The notes under the pieces: generated by a model | The model's input: only the letters and a program-made list of their open reading frames with translations | Databases searched by the model: none | Told to the model about the DNA's origin: nothing | Assembly (NCBI RefSeq): GCF_035998295.1 | Contig: NZ_DASYHS010000235.1 | Coordinates: forward strand, 1 to 22,464 | Length of the DNA: 22,464 nucleotides | Source of the DNA: DASYHS01 sp035998295 | GTDB taxonomy: Bacteria; Pseudomonadota; Alphaproteobacteria; Azospirillales; Azospirillaceae | Reading direction: 5' to 3' | Shown: positions 6,907-14,689 of the stretch, piece by piece | Layout of the letters: each line of letters opens with the position of its first letter | Position numbering within the stretch: the stretch's first letter is position 1 | Program-made: the position numbers and the translations under genes

Positions 6907-7479
6907 ATGCCGGTCCACACGTTCCGGTCGGAGAAGCCGATGGTCTCGTCCGTTCGCGCCGCGGTCCTGGTGGCGCTGCTGTTCGGGCTCGCCGCCTGCG
7001 CCGTCCGCCCGCCGCCGGAACCCCCCGCCCCCGTGCCGGCCGCGCCCGTCCCGGTGCGCAGCATCGTGCTGCAGCATCCCTGGGAGAAGGACAGGATCGA
7101 GGTGGCGTATCGCCGCGGCGGCGACTACGACGCCCGGGCGCTGGCGGCGGCCTCCACGCTGTTCCGCGACCGCAAGACCGGCGAGGTCCATTCCGTCGAC
7201 CCCCGGCTCCTCGACCTGCTATGGGACCTGCGCGCCCGCCTCGGCCTGCCGGAGACCCATCCGATCCACGTCGTCTCCGGCTACCGGACGCCCGTCCTGC
7301 GGAAGTCCGGCAGCTTCCACAACCGGGGCGAGGCGGCCGACATCCGCATCCCCGGTGTGCCCGGGCGCGCCGTGGCGGCGGTCGCCCGCGATCTCGGCCG
7401 CGGCGGCTGGGCGCATTATCCCGGTTCCGACCACGTCCATGTCGATATCGGCCCGGTCCGGACCTGGGCCGCGCGCTGA
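6907..7479 (+). CDS. DUF882 / M15-type lipoprotein peptidase
   Basis: A 190-residue protein of the DUF882 family, related to the murein endopeptidase MepK (YcbK) and to M15 zinc DD-peptidases; it probably cleaves peptidoglycan cross-links in the periplasm. The N-terminal signal ends in a lipobox LAAC (Cys31), followed by a Pro-rich linker (residues 35-50). The catalytic core is complete: SGYRTP (124-129), FHNRGEAADI with H138 and D145 as expected zinc ligands, and HVHVDIGPVRTW with H176 and H178. The ATG at 6907 has GGGAG 5 bases upstream; the ATG at 6940 (MVSSVRAA) also has GGAG and gives a more compact lipoprotein signal, so the start is open. It converges with the MFS gene, with 4 bases between the stops. 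Confidence 0.87.
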   Translation: MPVHTFRSEKPMVSSVRAAVLVALLFGLAACAVRPPPEPPAPVPAAPVPVRSIVLQHPWEKDRIEVAYRRGGDYDARALAAASTLFRDRKTGEVHSVDPRLLDLLWDLRARLGLPETHPIHVVSGYRTPVLRKSGSFHNRGEAADIRIPGVPGRAVAAVARDLGRGGWAHYPGSDHVHVDIGPVRTWAAR

Positions 7480-7483
7480 CCGG

Positions 7484-8731
7484 TCACCCGCGGGCCCCGA
7501 CCCCGGCGGCCCCGACCCGGAGCGACGCCGCCGCCGCCGCGCAGGCGACGAGCGTCCAGGCCGCGCAGCCGAGGAACAGCGCCTCGAACGAGACCCCCAG
7601 GTCCAGCAGCACGCCGAACAGCACCGGCGAGGCCGCCGACGAGACCACCATCAGCGACGCCGCGAGCGAGCGGGTCATGCCCAGGCTGGCCGCGCCGTAC
7701 AGGTCGACCCAGACGGCGTTGATGACGACGCTGTTGGTCCCGGCGGTGAGGCCGGCCAGCACCATGAAGGCCAGCGCAGCACCCTCGCCCCTGCCGAGGC
7801 CGAGCGCCAGCACCCCGGCGGTCAGCGGCAGCAGCAGCACCGGCGCAAGGCGCTGCGCGCCGAACCGGTCGGCCGCCGGCCCGGCCGCGAGCGAGGCGAC
7901 GACCGCCGCCAGGGCGAAGCCGGCGATCGATGAGGCGAACCAGGCGAGCGACCAGCCCCGCGCCTCGACCAGGGCGACCTGGTGGAAGGAGACACCCGTC
8001 ACGACGAAGGCCGGCGTCACCAGGGCCGGGACGAGCAGCAGGAACCGCGGGTCCCGCAGGACCCCGGCGGTGGTGATCCCCACCGGCGACGCCATGGCGG
8101 ACGGCCGGCCGCCCCCGCCCCCGCCCGCATCCCCGTCCCCGCGCAGCAGCAGCCGCACCGCCGCGGGCCCGACCGCGAGGAGGAGTGCTGCCAGCACGGC
8201 CCAGATCGTCCGCCAGCCGATCGCGGTCATCGCCAGGACGACCAGCGGCGGGAACACCACCTCGCCCGCCGCGAAGCCGAGGGCGCCGATGCTGACCGCC
8301 TTGCCGCGCCCGGCCCCGGCGCCGCGCGCCAGACCGGTCATCGCCGTGTGCGTCATCAGGCCCTGCCCGCACAGCCGGAGGCCGAACAGCGCCATCGCCA
8401 GCACCGCGACATGGGCGGAGACCGCCATCAGCAGGCAGGCGGCGGCAAGGCCCAGACACACCGCGGTCGCGTAGCGGGGCAGGGCGACACGGTCGATCCG
8501 GCGCCCGACCCAGGGCAGGCACAGCGCGCTCGCCAGCGTGGCGGCCGAATAGATGCCGCCGAAGCCGCCGTTCGTGAGACCGAAGGCCGCGCGGATCTCG
8601 CCGCCCGACAGCGCGATCATGAAGGTCTGGCCGAAGCTGGAGAAGAAGGTCAGGAGGAACCCGAAGGCGAGCAGCCGCCTGTGGGTCGCGACGAAGCGCA
8701 GATAGGCCGACGCCGACGAGCCGATGGTCAA
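7484..8731 (-). CDS. MFS transporter
   Basis: A 415-residue major facilitator superfamily protein with about 12 predicted membrane helices in two halves. After TM2 comes the family loop GRRIDRVALPR, a variant of the GxxxDR(x)GRR motif, and the second half has an equivalent AGPAADRFGAQRL. The central cytoplasmic loop holds a Gly-rich run (DAGGGGGGRPSA). The substrate cannot be read. The start is a TTG at 8731 with GAGG about 9 bases upstream; the next in-frame ATG would remove the first helix, so TTG is preferred. It follows the small membrane protein by 27 bases and is the last gene of the minus-strand series. Its position below the gentisate genes would suit uptake or export of an aromatic acid, but this is only inference. 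Confidence 0.85.
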   Translation of the reverse strand: MTIGSSASAYLRFVATHRRLLAFGFLLTFFSSFGQTFMIALSGGEIRAAFGLTNGGFGGIYSAATLASALCLPWVGRRIDRVALPRYATAVCLGLAAACLLMAVSAHVAVLAMALFGLRLCGQGLMTHTAMTGLARGAGAGRGKAVSIGALGFAAGEVVFPPLVVLAMTAIGWRTIWAVLAALLLAVGPAAVRLLLRGDGDAGGGGGGRPSAMASPVGITTAGVLRDPRFLLLVPALVTPAFVVTGVSFHQVALVEARGWSLAWFASSIAGFALAAVVASLAAGPAADRFGAQRLAPVLLLPLTAGVLALGLGRGEGAALAFMVLAGLTAGTNSVVINAVWVDLYGAASLGMTRSLAASLMVVSSAASPVLFGVLLDLGVSFEALFLGCAAWTLVACAAAAASLRVGAAGVGARG

Positions 8732-8758
8732 GGACGCGGACCTCGCTGCTGGGAGATG

Positions 8759-9250
8759 CTACGCCTCGGGATCGGCATCGATGCCGAGGGCGGCGAAATT
8801 CTGCACCGTCGCCTCGCCGAGGGGAAGGCGGCGCGCCCGCGCCGCGGCGGCGGCGCGTTCGGCGATCAGGTCGAAGCCGTCCAGCGAGCTTTCCAGCTTG
8901 ACGGTGCCGCCGCCGCGCAGCGTCATGTGCATCCAGCCCTCCCGGCGGTCGCGCCGGGTCGAGTAGTAGGTGAGCCGCACCGAGCGCAGCTCCGACCACG
9001 ACACCCGCCCGCCGAGCGGCCCGCGCGCCCGGACCCCGTCCTCGTCCAGCTCGACCACCGTCGCGTGGCGCTGCGCCGTGCGCAGCCCGAACAGCGCGAA
9101 CAGCAGCGCGGCCGTCCCCAGCGCCACCCCCGCCCACACCGCGACGTCGACCGCGAGCAGCGGCCCGGCGGTCAGCACCAGCCCGCCGCCGGAACGCGCA
9201 TAGTCCGCCAGCAGCGGTCCCTTCGGATAGCGGAAGGTCTCCCCGGTCAC
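8759..9250 (-). CDS. Small two-helix membrane protein, PH-like tail
   Basis: A 163-residue protein not recognised at family level. The start is a GTG at 9250 whose bases overlap the stop of the preceding gene (GTGA), indicating translational coupling. The protein begins TGETFRYPKGPLLADYARSG, then has two closely spaced hydrophobic segments (about residues 20-36 and 37-55), and then a soluble beta-rich part: ATVVELDEDGVRARG, VSWSELRSVRLTYYSTRRD and WMHMTLRGGGTVKLESSLDG, ending in a helix. The alternation of short strands with W-S-E-L at a turn and a final helix resembles bacterial PH (YdbT/YcxB-like) domains on membrane hairpins. Role unknown. Confidence 0.75.
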   Translation of the reverse strand: MTGETFRYPKGPLLADYARSGGGLVLTAGPLLAVDVAVWAGVALGTAALLFALFGLRTAQRHATVVELDEDGVRARGPLGGRVSWSELRSVRLTYYSTRRDRREGWMHMTLRGGGTVKLESSLDGFDLIAERAAAAARARRLPLGEATVQNFAALGIDADPEA

Positions 9251-10674
9251 TCCATTCCCCCTGTTGCCCCTCCAGCCGCCTCCCCGGCCGCCTCCCCGTT
9301 GCGGCGCGCCAGCAGCCCCGCGCATTCCGCCATGCTCTCGGCGTCGTCGAAGGCGGCGATGCCCGCGGCCTCCAGCTCGGCGAACCACTCCTGCCTGTGC
9401 TCCAGCGTGCCCATCATGCAGTGGAGCATCGGCTTGCCCCAGCGCGCCGCCGCGGCCGCCAGCCGGGCGACGACCGGCGCCGCGTCGACCATGAAGGGGA
9501 CGACGTGGAGGCCGAGGATCGCGTCGTAGGCGTCGGCGGCCTCGGCGATCACCGCGTCGGCAGCGGCGCCGAAGCGGTCCTCGCGCGCGTCCGCCAGCAG
9601 GTCCAGCGGGTTGGCGACCGATGCTTCCGGCGGCAGCGCCGCGCGCAGGGATGCCGCGAGCGGGCCGGGCAGGGCCGGCAGCTCCAGCCCCTCGACCGCG
9701 CAGCGGTCCGTGCACAGCACGCCGGGGCCGCCGGAGTTGGACAGCACGAGCACCCGCCGGCCGATGCCGCGCGGGAAGGTGCCGAAGCCCTTGGCCGCGA
9801 GCAGCAGGCGGCGCAGGCTCCTGACGCGGATCACCCCGCATTGCGCCAGGAAGCGCGCCGTCTCCGCGTCGCTGCCGGCCGTCCCGCCGGTATGCGCGGC
9901 GACGGCCCGGGCGCCGGCTTGCGTCCGTCCCCCGACCAGCGCCACGACCGGCTTCGCGGCCGAGACGCGGCGCGCCACCTCCTGGAACCGCTCCGCGTCG
10001 GCGAAGGACTCGGCGTAGATCAGCACGCAGGAGATCGAGGGCTGCGCGCCGAGATGATCGAGGTAGTCCTCGACGGCGAGATGCATGCCGTTCCCGACCG
10101 AGACGACCGTCATCAGCGGCAGCCCCATCGCGTTCGCCTTGGCGATCACCTCCTCGGCCAGCGCGCCGGACTGGCTGATCAGGGCGATGCCGCCGGTGCC
10201 GGGGCGTGGACCCGACGGCAGGTCGCGCAGGAAGGTCGCGGCCAGCGGGCCGGCCGGGTCGAGATGGATCAACCCCGCGCAGTTCGGCCCGGCGATCGTC
10301 AGCCCGGCCGCGCGGGCCAGCTCGCGCAGCTCCGCGTCGCGGGCGCGGCCCGCCTCGCCCGCCTCGCCGAAGCCGCCCGGCAGGACCAGGAAGGTCCGGT
10401 GTCCCGATCCCGCCGCCTCGCGCACCGCGTCGACGATGCGCTCCGGCCCGATCGCGACCACGGCGAGGTCGGCCGGCTCGGCGAGCTCGCCGGCGGAGCG
10501 CGCCGCCTCGATGCCGAAGATCGTGCCGCCGCGCGGATTGACCGGAACCACCCGGCCGGCGTAGCCGGACCGGCGCAGCATCTGCATCACCGCCCCGCCC
10601 GACGAGGTCGGCCTTTCGCCGGCGCCGATCACCGCGACGCTGCGCGGCGCGAACAGGCTGCGAAGATCGCGCAT
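9247..10674 (-). CDS. CoA-binding, ADP-forming CoA-ligase alpha-like protein
   Basis: A 475-residue protein like the alpha part of ADP-forming acyl-CoA synthetases. It shows a CoA-binding Rossmann domain (residues 1-135, SVAVIGAGERPTSSGG, VPVNPRGGTIFG, GPNCAGLI), a succinyl-CoA-ligase-like domain starting GGIALISQSGALAEEV (161-176), and a third flavodoxin-like domain (VLVLSNSGGPGVL). The conserved active-site His of this family is present as AAHTGGTAGSD (His261), so the phospho-transfer step could work. The ATP-grasp beta part, fused or separate in working enzymes, is absent here and in the neighbours. The C-terminus is low-complexity Gly/Ala. The start is ATG 10674 with a purine-rich AGGGGAAGG upstream. 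It could be a subunit whose partner is elsewhere, or a regulatory relative. Confidence 0.85.
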   Translation of the reverse strand: MRDLRSLFAPRSVAVIGAGERPTSSGGAVMQMLRRSGYAGRVVPVNPRGGTIFGIEAARSAGELAEPADLAVVAIGPERIVDAVREAAGSGHRTFLVLPGGFGEAGEAGRARDAELRELARAAGLTIAGPNCAGLIHLDPAGPLAATFLRDLPSGPRPGTGGIALISQSGALAEEVIAKANAMGLPLMTVVSVGNGMHLAVEDYLDHLGAQPSISCVLIYAESFADAERFQEVARRVSAAKPVVALVGGRTQAGARAVAAHTGGTAGSDAETARFLAQCGVIRVRSLRRLLLAAKGFGTFPRGIGRRVLVLSNSGGPGVLCTDRCAVEGLELPALPGPLAASLRAALPPEASVANPLDLLADAREDRFGAAADAVIAEAADAYDAILGLHVVPFMVDAAPVVARLAAAAARWGKPMLHCMMGTLEHRQEWFAELEAAGIAAFDDAESMAECAGLLARRNGEAAGEAAGGATGGME

Positions 10675-10724
10675 GCCTTCCCCTTCCCCGTGTTCAGGCG
10701 TTCCCGTGTTTGGCGTTCCCGTCC

Positions 10725-11516
10725 TCAGACATCCACGTCCACCAGCACCGGCACGTGGTCGGAGGGCTTCGGCTCCCAGCCGCGGGCGTCGCGCAGCACC
10801 CGGCTGCTCCTCAGCCCGCCCGCGAGCGGCCCGGTGACCCAGACGTGGTCGAGCCGGCGGCCGCGGTTGCTCTCCGCCCAGTCGCGCGCCCGGTAGCTCC
10901 ACCAGGTGTACAGCTTCTCCGACTCGGGCACGAAACGCCTCATCGCGTCGACCCACCCGATCGAGCGGCGCATCGCCTCGAGCCGCTCGACCTCGGCCGG
11001 CGTATGGGAGACGACGTCCAGCATCTGCTTGTGGGACCAGACGTCGTTCTCCAGCGGCGCGACGTTGAAGTCGCCGACGACGACCATCGGCCGGTCGGGC
11101 GAGCGGTGCTGCGGCCACCATGCCGCCATCTCCTCCAGGAACTGGAGCTTGTGGGCGAACTTGTCGTTCACGGCCGGGTCCGGCACGTCGCCGCCCGACG
11201 GGACGTAGACGTTGTGGATCTCGACCCCGTCGATGGTGGCCGAGGCGTGGCGGCAGTCCTCGCGCCCGCACCAGTGATGGAAGGTGTTCCCCGACAGCGG
11301 CCGGCGCGACAGGATCGCGACGCCGTTGTAGCCCTTCATGCCGTGGATCACGGCATGGCCGTAGCCGCGGTCGGCGAAGGCCTTGCGGGGAAAGGAGTCG
11401 TCGACGGTCTTGGTTTCCTGCAGGCACAGCACGTCGGGCTCGGCCTCGTCGAGAAGCCGCAGCACCAGGTCCAGGCGCAGCCGGACCGAGTTGATGTTCC
11501 AGGTCGCGATTCGCAC
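10725..11516 (-). CDS. xthA: Exodeoxyribonuclease III / AP endonuclease
   Basis: A 263-residue ExoIII of the EEP superfamily that cuts DNA 5' to abasic sites and trims 3' ends in base-excision repair. All signature motifs are in place: MRIATWNINSVR with the catalytic Asn7, LQETK with the metal-binding Glu34, HNVYVPSG with Tyr104, VGDFN with Asp149 and Asn151, LDHVWVT near 222-228, and the terminal SDHVPV with Asp253/His254. Length is normal. The ATG at 11516 starts exactly at the family N-terminus. A 79-base gap with a strong hairpin separates it from the upstream FAH gene, so it may be its own transcript although it is on the same strand. Confidence 0.97.
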   Translation of the reverse strand: MRIATWNINSVRLRLDLVLRLLDEAEPDVLCLQETKTVDDSFPRKAFADRGYGHAVIHGMKGYNGVAILSRRPLSGNTFHHWCGREDCRHASATIDGVEIHNVYVPSGGDVPDPAVNDKFAHKLQFLEEMAAWWPQHRSPDRPMVVVGDFNVAPLENDVWSHKQMLDVVSHTPAEVERLEAMRRSIGWVDAMRRFVPESEKLYTWWSYRARDWAESNRGRRLDHVWVTGPLAGGLRSSRVLRDARGWEPKPSDHVPVLVDVDV

Positions 11517-11538
11517 GGGTGTCCTCGGATCGTCATGG

Positions 11539-11572
11539 GTGCGCCGCCCGGGGCCGGCCCGGGCGTGCGCAC
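11539..11572 (-). terminator. Possible terminator between the FAH gene and xthA
   Basis: A two-part stem (GTGCGC 11539-11544 with 11567-11572, and GCCCGGG 11546-11552 with 11558-11564) around a 5-base loop. It is very stable but has no T-run on the minus strand, so it may be a rho-assisted terminator or an mRNA-end stabiliser. Confidence 0.4.
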
Positions 11573-11595
11573 TCTACCACCCTGGTGCGGAGAGA

Positions 11596-12282
11596 CTACC
11601 CGATCGTGATCGAAAGCTCGCCGAGCCCGTCGACATGGCCGCGCAGGCGGTCGCCGCGCGCGACCGGGCCGATGCCCTCGGGCGTGCCGGTGTAGATCAG
11701 GTCGCCGGGCCGCAGCTCGACCAGCCCCGACAGGTAGGCGATCGTTTCCGGCACGCTCCAGATCAGGTCGGCGAGGTCGGCCTTCTGGCGGATCTCGCCG
11801 TTGACCTCCAGCCAGATGGCGCCCCGGTCGGGATGGCCGACGCGGGCGGCCGGCCGGATCGCGCCGCAGGGCGCCGACTGGTCGAAGCCCTTGCCCATGT
11901 CCCAGGGACGGCCGAGCTTCTTGGCCTGGGACTGGAGGTCGCGGCGCGTCATGTCCAGGCCGACCGCGTAGCCGAAGACGTGTTCCAGCGCCCGGTCGGC
12001 CGGGATGTCCCGCCCGGCGCCGCCGATCGCGACCACCAGCTCGATCTCATGGTGCAGTTCGGACGTCGCCGGGGGATAGGCCATGGCGGCGCCGTCGGGG
12101 ATCACGGCGTCGGCTGGCTTCATGAAGAAGAACGGCGGCTCGCGGTCGGGGTCGTGGCCCATCTCCCGGGCATGCGCCGCGTAGTTGCGGCCGACGCAGT
12201 AGATGCGGCGCACGGGATAGAGCTCCGCGGCGCCGTCTATCGCGACGGCGGGCGGCTGCCACGGGGGGATCGCGTAGGCCAT
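11596..12282 (-). CDS. FAH-family hydrolase, fumarylpyruvate hydrolase type
   Basis: A 228-residue fumarylacetoacetate-hydrolase-superfamily enzyme. It carries the hallmark RIYCVGRNYAAHAREMG (residues 26-42) and the metal-site pattern HHEIELVVAIG with Glu79 and Glu81, then Asp110 and Lys131 (GLDMTRRDLQ ... WDMGKGFD); the C-terminus has YTGTPEGIGP, typical of fold members that hydrolyse C-C bonds of acylpyruvates. Together with the upstream gentisate dioxygenase, the most likely reaction is fumarylpyruvate (or maleylpyruvate directly) to pyruvate plus fumarate (maleate), as with NagK-type enzymes. The start is ATG 12282, where the family N-terminus begins; AAGG lies 10 bases upstream. No maleylpyruvate isomerase of the GST type is seen nearby, which leaves direct hydrolysis of maleylpyruvate possible. 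Confidence 0.88.
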   Translation of the reverse strand: MAYAIPPWQPPAVAIDGAAELYPVRRIYCVGRNYAAHAREMGHDPDREPPFFFMKPADAVIPDGAAMAYPPATSELHHEIELVVAIGGAGRDIPADRALEHVFGYAVGLDMTRRDLQSQAKKLGRPWDMGKGFDQSAPCGAIRPAARVGHPDRGAIWLEVNGEIRQKADLADLIWSVPETIAYLSGLVELRPGDLIYTGTPEGIGPVARGDRLRGHVDGLGELSITIG

Positions 12283-12315
12283 CAGGCTGCCTTTCTCTTT
12301 CAAGTTGCGTGGGGT

Positions 12316-12339
12316 CCCCTCTCCCCCTGGGAGATGGGG
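12316..12339 (+). repeat. Second copy of the CCCTCTCC hairpin repeat
   Basis: CCCCTCTCCC pairs with GGGAGATGGGG (one bulged base). It is a shorter, degenerate relative of the repeat at 5572-5629 and lies in the 61-base gap between the FAH gene and the gene ending at 12344. In the operon mRNA it would form a hairpin just before the FAH leader. Confidence 0.6.
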
Positions 12340-12343
12340 TGGT

Positions 12344-12886
12344 TCAGAATACCCGATACCTCCCGCCGATGACGCCCAGCGGCCAGCGGCCGGCGGCGAA
12401 CAGGCGGTACTTGGCCGCGAACGCGTGCTCCGGGCCGGCACCCGCCGCCAGCGCCGCGGCGGCCTGGTCGCAGGCTTGCGCCGCCGCCCCGGCCGCGACC
12501 CGGATCAGGTAGGGATCGGCGATGCCGGACCGCGCGGCCGCGACCGCGGCGTGGCCGTGCGTCACGTCCAGCGCCGTCTCCATCACCCGCGTCAGCGCGC
12601 CGTAGAGCGCCGTCTCCGCGAGCCGGGCGCCGGCCTCGGCCAGCAGGCGGGCGCGCTCGCGGTCCTCGGCCGCCCACCAGGCCGGGTCCCAGTCCGGCCC
12701 GCGCGCGAGGCGTTCCGCCTCGGCCCAGCCGCCGACCGCCTCGACCGGCGTCCCGGGAAAGCCGAGCCCGGCTACGCAGGCGGCCGCGTCCTCGGCCTCG
12801 CCGGCTCCCAGCGGCTCGCCGAGTGCCGCGAACCAGCTATCGGCGCGGACCGCGTCGGCGAGCCGGCGGACCGCGTCCACGCTCAT
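12344..12886 (-). CDS. Unrecognised Ala-rich helical protein in the gentisate operon
   Basis: A 180-residue protein that I cannot assign to a family. ATG 12886 overlaps the stop of the gentisate dioxygenase (ATGA), so the two are translationally coupled and surely co-expressed. It has no signal peptide or membrane helix. The sequence is strongly Ala/Arg/Glu-rich and predicted helical: SWFAALGEPLGAGEAEDAAACVAG near the N-terminus, a PDWDPAWWAAEDRERARLL stretch, a long helix with ETALDVTHGHAAVAAAR, and a distinctive C-terminus FAAGRWPLGVIGGRYRVF. It does not look like a GST or DinB-type maleylpyruvate isomerase, so it does not obviously fill that gap. An accessory, assembly or substrate-handling role for the neighbouring oxygenase is conceivable; there is no direct evidence. 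Confidence 0.75.
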   Translation of the reverse strand: MSVDAVRRLADAVRADSWFAALGEPLGAGEAEDAAACVAGLGFPGTPVEAVGGWAEAERLARGPDWDPAWWAAEDRERARLLAEAGARLAETALYGALTRVMETALDVTHGHAAVAAARSGIADPYLIRVAAGAAAQACDQAAAALAAGAGPEHAFAAKYRLFAAGRWPLGVIGGRYRVF

Positions 12887-13920
12887 CCCCGTGCCTCGCG
12901 CCACAGGTCCAGCTTCTCCTGCACCGGCCGGTCGGAATAGCTGAACAGGACCGCTTCCTCCTGCGCGTCGTGGCGGTGCGGCGCCCAGCTCGGCACGACG
13001 AACACGTCCTTCGGGCCCCAGTCGAGCACCCGGTCGCCGACCCGGGTCCGCCCCGTCCCCTCGACGACCGCGTACACCGTCGCGTCGGTGCAGCGGTAGG
13101 GCTCGGTCGCGAAGCCCTTCGGCAGGAGTTGGACGAAGGTGCCGATGGTCGGCATCGCGTGCCCGCCCGTCGCCGGGTTGGCGTAGCGCATCTTCAGCCC
13201 GTGGCAGGGGTCCCATTCCTCGGTCCGGCGCAGCGTCTCAAGCACCTCGCGCGTGCGCTCGTAGGGGTAGCTGAACACCGGCGAGGTCTGCGAGCGGGGC
13301 TTCCAGTCCACCGGCAGCAGCCCCTTGCCGTAGCGCGCCGGCGCGTCGCCGACCGGTCGCGACACCGGCTGCTCCTCGGCGTTCAGCTTCTCGGCGAAGC
13401 TCGCGTCCAGCATCCGCACCAGCGGGATGTCCAGCCCGTCGAGCCAGACCATCGGGCGGTCGCTCTCGTTGCCGTGGTCGTGCCAGGTCCAGCTCGGCGT
13501 CAGCACCAGGTCGCCCGGCCGCATCACCGTGCGCTCGCCCTCGACCGCGGTATGGGCGCCCTCGCCCTCGACGACGAAGCGTAGCGCCGACTGGGTGTGG
13601 CGGTGGGCGGGCGCCACCTCGCCGGGCAGGATCAGCTGCAGCCCGGCATAGAGCGAGCGCGTGATCGCGGCCTGGCCGCGCAGCCCGGGGTTTTCCAGGA
13701 TCAGGACCCGGCGCTCGGCCTCCTGGGCGGTGATCAGCCGCCCGGCCTCCATCAGGTGCTCCCGGACCTCGGCGTAGCGCCACAGGCAGGCTTCGACCGG
13801 GCTGACCGGCTGGGGCGTGACCAGCGCGTGCAGGCTCTCCCACAGCGGCGCGAGGTTGCCGGGCGAAATCCGTTCGTAGAAGGCCGCCCGCTCGGGGCCG
13901 GCCGGTGCTGCGCTCCTCAT
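12883..13920 (-). CDS. gtdA: Gentisate 1,2-dioxygenase
   Basis: A 345-residue bicupin Fe(II) ring-cleaving dioxygenase that opens gentisate (2,5-dihydroxybenzoate) to maleylpyruvate. The N-terminal cupin carries the iron ligands: PAHRHTQSALRFVVEGEG with His106 and His108, then LTPSWTWHDHGNE with His147/His149. The C-terminal half has a second degenerate cupin (VYAVVEGTGRTRVGD, FVVPSWAPHRHDAQE). Length and motif spacing match gentisate and salicylate 1,2-dioxygenases; the close relatives 1-hydroxy-2-naphthoate and salicylate dioxygenase are the main alternatives. ATG 13920 has a strong GGGAGGAG site. It lies 34 bases after the diiron oxygenase gene and overlaps the next gene by 4 bases, placing it in the middle of the operon. 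Confidence 0.9.
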   Translation of the reverse strand: MRSAAPAGPERAAFYERISPGNLAPLWESLHALVTPQPVSPVEACLWRYAEVREHLMEAGRLITAQEAERRVLILENPGLRGQAAITRSLYAGLQLILPGEVAPAHRHTQSALRFVVEGEGAHTAVEGERTVMRPGDLVLTPSWTWHDHGNESDRPMVWLDGLDIPLVRMLDASFAEKLNAEEQPVSRPVGDAPARYGKGLLPVDWKPRSQTSPVFSYPYERTREVLETLRRTEEWDPCHGLKMRYANPATGGHAMPTIGTFVQLLPKGFATEPYRCTDATVYAVVEGTGRTRVGDRVLDWGPKDVFVVPSWAPHRHDAQEEAVLFSYSDRPVQEKLDLWREARG

Positions 13921-13954
13921 CGCGTCTCCTCCCTGGTCGGTGGCCTTCCCGGCA

Positions 13955-14674
13955 TCAGGCCGCCGCGGCCTTCGGCAGGCGCAGGCCCAGCTCGCGCTCG
14001 ACCAGATCGCGTGCGCGGTTCATGAAGTCCTCGCGCATGTCGTCGTTGGTGCGCTGCTTGATGCCCCACTTCAAGTAGATTTCGTTGTTGCGCGACTTCG
14101 AGCCGCCGAAGAACGCCGGCAGCAGCGGGAAATACTGGTCGATCGCGGCCTGGACCTGGGCGCGGCCCTCCTCGGTCCGGCACAGCTCCGTGCAGAAGTC
14201 GCGGCCGAACTGCGCGTGGAAGCGCTCCTCCGGCATCGTCATGCGCGCGAGGTTGCGCAAGGGGTGGAAGGTGCAGTTCAGCAGATCCTCGACCTGGAGG
14301 ATTTCGGCCAGGTCCGCCAGCAGCTTGATGACGCAGAACTGGGCCCAGTTCTCCAGCGGGAACTCGAAGATCGACAGCGGCTTCTTGCCGGCCGGGGTCA
14401 TCTCATCGGCCGGGATGCCGATCTGCTCGCCCAGCTCGCGGAAGCGGACATGGTGGCCGTACTCCTCCATCGCGACGCGGCAGGTCAGCCATTTCGCATA
14501 GGGGGTCGGCGCCAGCGCGATCGCCGGCTCGTCGAACACCTGCGCGCCGTAGAGCTCGTTGACGGCGTGGCTGCGCACGATCTTGCGCACGGCCGTCCGG
14601 AACTCCTCGGGCTGCGCTGCCAGATCCTCGGCGGACCTGACGACGGGATTGGCGGCAGGGTCGGCAGCGGTCAT
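13955..14674 (-). CDS. Stand-alone PaaA-like diiron oxygenase
   Basis: A 239-residue ferritin-fold protein of the phenylacetic acid catabolic (PaaA/PaaC) family. The diiron site appears intact: Glu40 in the first helix (NELYGAQVFDEP), MEEYGHH with E71xxH74, a third carboxylate in AEILQVEDLLNCTFH (Glu124 or Glu129), and MPEERFHAQFG with E150xxH153. It is shorter than PaaA of phenylacetyl-CoA epoxidase (about 310 residues) and no PaaB, PaaC or PaaD is nearby. The natural electron donor would be the [2Fe-2S]/FAD reductase two genes upstream. The gene lies between an SDR and gentisate dioxygenase, so the likely role is oxygenation of an aromatic acid or its CoA thioester towards a gentisate-type product. 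ATG 14674 has GAGGAGG 8 bases upstream. The substrate is inference. Confidence 0.85.
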   Translation of the reverse strand: MTAADPAANPVVRSAEDLAAQPEEFRTAVRKIVRSHAVNELYGAQVFDEPAIALAPTPYAKWLTCRVAMEEYGHHVRFRELGEQIGIPADEMTPAGKKPLSIFEFPLENWAQFCVIKLLADLAEILQVEDLLNCTFHPLRNLARMTMPEERFHAQFGRDFCTELCRTEEGRAQVQAAIDQYFPLLPAFFGGSKSRNNEIYLKWGIKQRTNDDMREDFMNRARDLVERELGLRLPKAAAA

Positions 14675-14689
14675 GGCGTGGTCCTCCTC

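Noticed and set aside
6867..9529. Long plus-strand frames opposite the MFS and membrane-protein genes
   Set aside because: The opposite strand gives a coherent 12-helix MFS protein and a coupled membrane protein; the plus-strand products are Arg/Pro/Ala-rich shadows.
10675..11427. Upstream extension of the CoA-ligase-like frame into xthA
   Set aside because: It would overlap the well-defined xthA in another frame; ATG 10674 gives the family N-terminus.
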